Source: CBDEUK01 sp965250225
Lineage (GTDB): Bacteria > Pseudomonadota > Gammaproteobacteria > Eutrophobiales > Eutrophobiaceae
Assembly (NCBI GenBank): GCA_965250225.1
Contig: CBDFNQ010000038.1
Coordinates: 248,001 to 312,000 of the forward strand
Length of the DNA: 64,000 nucleotides
Direction: 5' to 3'
Position 1 is the stretch's first letter; the number at the start of each line of letters is the position of its first letter. Shown here one piece after another: positions 62,464 to 64,000 of this stretch. Position numbers and translations under genes: made by a program. The notes under the pieces were generated by a model that had not been told where the DNA came from, did no database searches, and was given only the letters and a program-made list of their open reading frames with translations.

Positions 62464-64000
62464 ATGACGGAGAATACGGAAACAAAGGTCGGCCAAGAAA
62501 AGGCTAAGGGAGAATTAGCTGAACCTCACATTAGGATTAAAACATCTATTATCCCGAATATAAATCTAGCACTCCAACAAAATTCCTTTCCTGTCATTAG
62601 AGAAATAGAAATCCTGAATGATACATCTGATCAATATTCAGATATTGAACTGACCGTTCGCGCCAACCCTAATTTTTTAATAGAAAGAACTTGGCCCATC
62701 GATAGACTTGCTGCTGAATCGCAATTGATCATTGATGATTGTCGTATAGAATTGAACAGTCAATATTTAAGAGATTTGACAGAATCTTTACCGGGTAAAA
62801 TTGTATTCGCACTGCAACAAGGAGAACAAATACTTGATGAGGTGACGACTAAAGTTCGGTTGCTATCAAAAGATGAATGGGGTGGAATGGAAAGCATTCC
62901 TGAAATTATTGCTGCATTCGTACAACCTAATGATCCAGCCATACAGGGGATCCTTCGTGACGCGTCAAAAATACTTGAATCCAGTGGGAAATCAAAATCA
63001 TTGGATGGCTACCAATCTAACAGCCCTCAACGTGTTGCTTTTATAGCAAGTTCTATTTGGAGTGCTATTTGCAAACTTGATTTAACCTATGCAACACCAC
63101 CTGCCAGTTTTGAAAAAATAGGGCAGAAGGTAAGGTTACCTTCCAAAATAATGGAAACACGTTTGGCAACGTGCCTGGATTTAACATTACTCTTTGCAGC
63201 TTGTATGGAGCAAGTTGGATTGAATAGCCTTGTTATTTTTACTGAAGGGCATGCTCTTGTTGGGTGTTGGTTACAGGACGAGGACTTTTCAGCAACGATT
63301 ATTTATGAGGCGCAACCTTTACGTAAACGCATCAAGCTCAAAGAATTAATTATATTTGAAACAACACTGAGCACGAATAGTCCACCAACACGATTTAGTT
63401 TGGCCGTTCAGGAAGGACAAAAACGGCTAGCTGATGATGAAGAGTTTCTTTTAGCTATAGACATTAAACGAGCCAGATCATCCTCTATTCTACCTTTGTC
63501 AGATAAGGAGCTCGCAGGCAATTACAGGGCAAATGTTGAAATTGATGATATTGAAATCGGCATTGATATTCCTGATGATTTACCCGAACAAGCTTATTCG
63601 TCAGAACCAGTAAGATCGATAATTCCAGATACACCTGAAGCACGAGTTGAGAACTGGAAAAGACAGTTATTGGATTTAACAATGAGAAATCGACTGCTTA
63701 ATTTTACGACCAGAACTCGGACGATTCAATTGGAGTGTTACGATGCGGGAAAATTAGAAGACCTTCTAGCCGATGGTCATAAATTTAAAGTTATTTCATC
63801 CGAGGAATTAAAACTTGATAACGACCAACGTTCTGAACAAATTCATTTGCAGCAACATAATGAAGATTTACGCAAAACTCGCATTAATCAGCATCTGAAT
63901 AGAAAAGAAATAGTTGCGCGGCAAGAACCGAGAAAATTGAATGCAGATTTATTAGAACTATACAGACAAGCCAGAGCAGCTATTCAGGAAGGTGGCACTA
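62464..64000 (+). CDS. Giant DUF4011-family helicase-type protein, 3'-partial
   Basis: The frame opens at ATG 62464 and is open for 512 codons to the window end. Residues ~170-280 contain a transglutaminase-like unit (METRLATCLDLTLLFAACMEQVG with Cys; TEGHALVGCWL with His). From ~395 the diagnostic DUF4011 start appears (ENWKRQLLDLTMRNRLLNF). Family members of 1500-2000 residues continue with superfamily 1 helicase motifs and often a DUF3320 or Vsr-like nuclease end; that part lies outside. Such genes are frequent in defence islands; a role here is inference. Confidence 0.85.
   Translation, partial: MTENTETKVGQEKAKGELAEPHIRIKTSIIPNINLALQQNSFPVIREIEILNDTSDQYSDIELTVRANPNFLIERTWPIDRLAAESQLIIDDCRIELNSQYLRDLTESLPGKIVFALQQGEQILDEVTTKVRLLSKDEWGGMESIPEIIAAFVQPNDPAIQGILRDASKILESSGKSKSLDGYQSNSPQRVAFIASSIWSAICKLDLTYATPPASFEKIGQKVRLPSKIMETRLATCLDLTLLFAACMEQVGLNSLVIFTEGHALVGCWLQDEDFSATIIYEAQPLRKRIKLKELIIFETTLSTNSPPTRFSLAVQEGQKRLADDEEFLLAIDIKRARSSSILPLSDKELAGNYRANVEIDDIEIGIDIPDDLPEQAYSSEPVRSIIPDTPEARVENWKRQLLDLTMRNRLLNFTTRTRTIQLECYDAGKLEDLLADGHKFKVISSEELKLDNDQRSEQIHLQQHNEDLRKTRINQHLNRKEIVARQEPRKLNADLLELYRQARAAIQEGGT

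Overview
The window looks like a gammaproteobacterial chromosome of fairly low G+C. This is inferred from gene content: a class III PHA synthase (PhaE plus PhaC), RdgC, a fused CysG siroheme synthase, a FabA/FabB pair, a PomA/PomB-type motor and an RsxB-like ferredoxin after metG. No rRNA or tRNA gene was seen, so the genus cannot be fixed.

Layout. 1-2680 holds the E2 and E3 subunits of the 2-oxoglutarate dehydrogenase complex (odhB, lpd). 2750-14960 is a polyhydroxybutyrate (PHB) neighbourhood: phaA, phaB, the repressor phaR, a second reductase with a long extra N-terminus, two phasins, phaE-phaC on the opposite strand, and acs-ppa, which make acetyl-CoA from acetate. Twelve single-base frameshifts fall between 300 and 4340 (odhB, lpd, phaA, phaB) and almost none in the housekeeping genes after that, so they look like assembly errors at a poorly covered end. 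Palindromes with TTGC/GCAA arms sit upstream of phaA and at the promoters of both phasins, and are the likely PhaR operators. 15157-34248 is mostly core: an AcoR-like regulator, ispG, fabA-fabB, an antiporter, a membrane Ser/Thr kinase, an AddAB-like helicase-nuclease pair and msrB.

34370-47660 is accessory. I read it as an array of integron gene cassettes with no integrase in view. Small, mostly unknown genes on the + strand are separated by attC-like hairpins ending in (A)ACGTTAT. Most of these attC sites carry elements known to target attC: two IS1111-type insertion sequences, one complete group IIC intron, one ORF-less group II intron on the - strand and one decayed intron. An IS630 element also lies in the array. 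Two toxin-antitoxin pairs (YefM/YoeB and a RelE/ParE-like pair) sit at its right edge. The two IS1111 copies share a structured noncoding end in which stems are kept by compensating base changes, as expected for a bridge (seek) RNA. Both copies also have the transposase split at the same place by a double hairpin.

47887-60537 is core again: cysG, pomA-pomB plus a PilZ gene, dcd-mrp, a two-component system, a von Willebrand protein, and metG with an RsxB-like gene. From 60585 to the end the genes look accessory: a potassium-type channel, a BRCT-domain protein and the first 512 codons of a giant DUF4011-family protein that runs off the window. Small mobile repeats are scattered throughout, including a 141-bp MITE that breaks a gene at 8391, a 175-bp element with perfect 19-bp terminal inverted repeats in front of phaE, and a ~50-nt hairpin repeat found both inside that element and inside one transposase gene.
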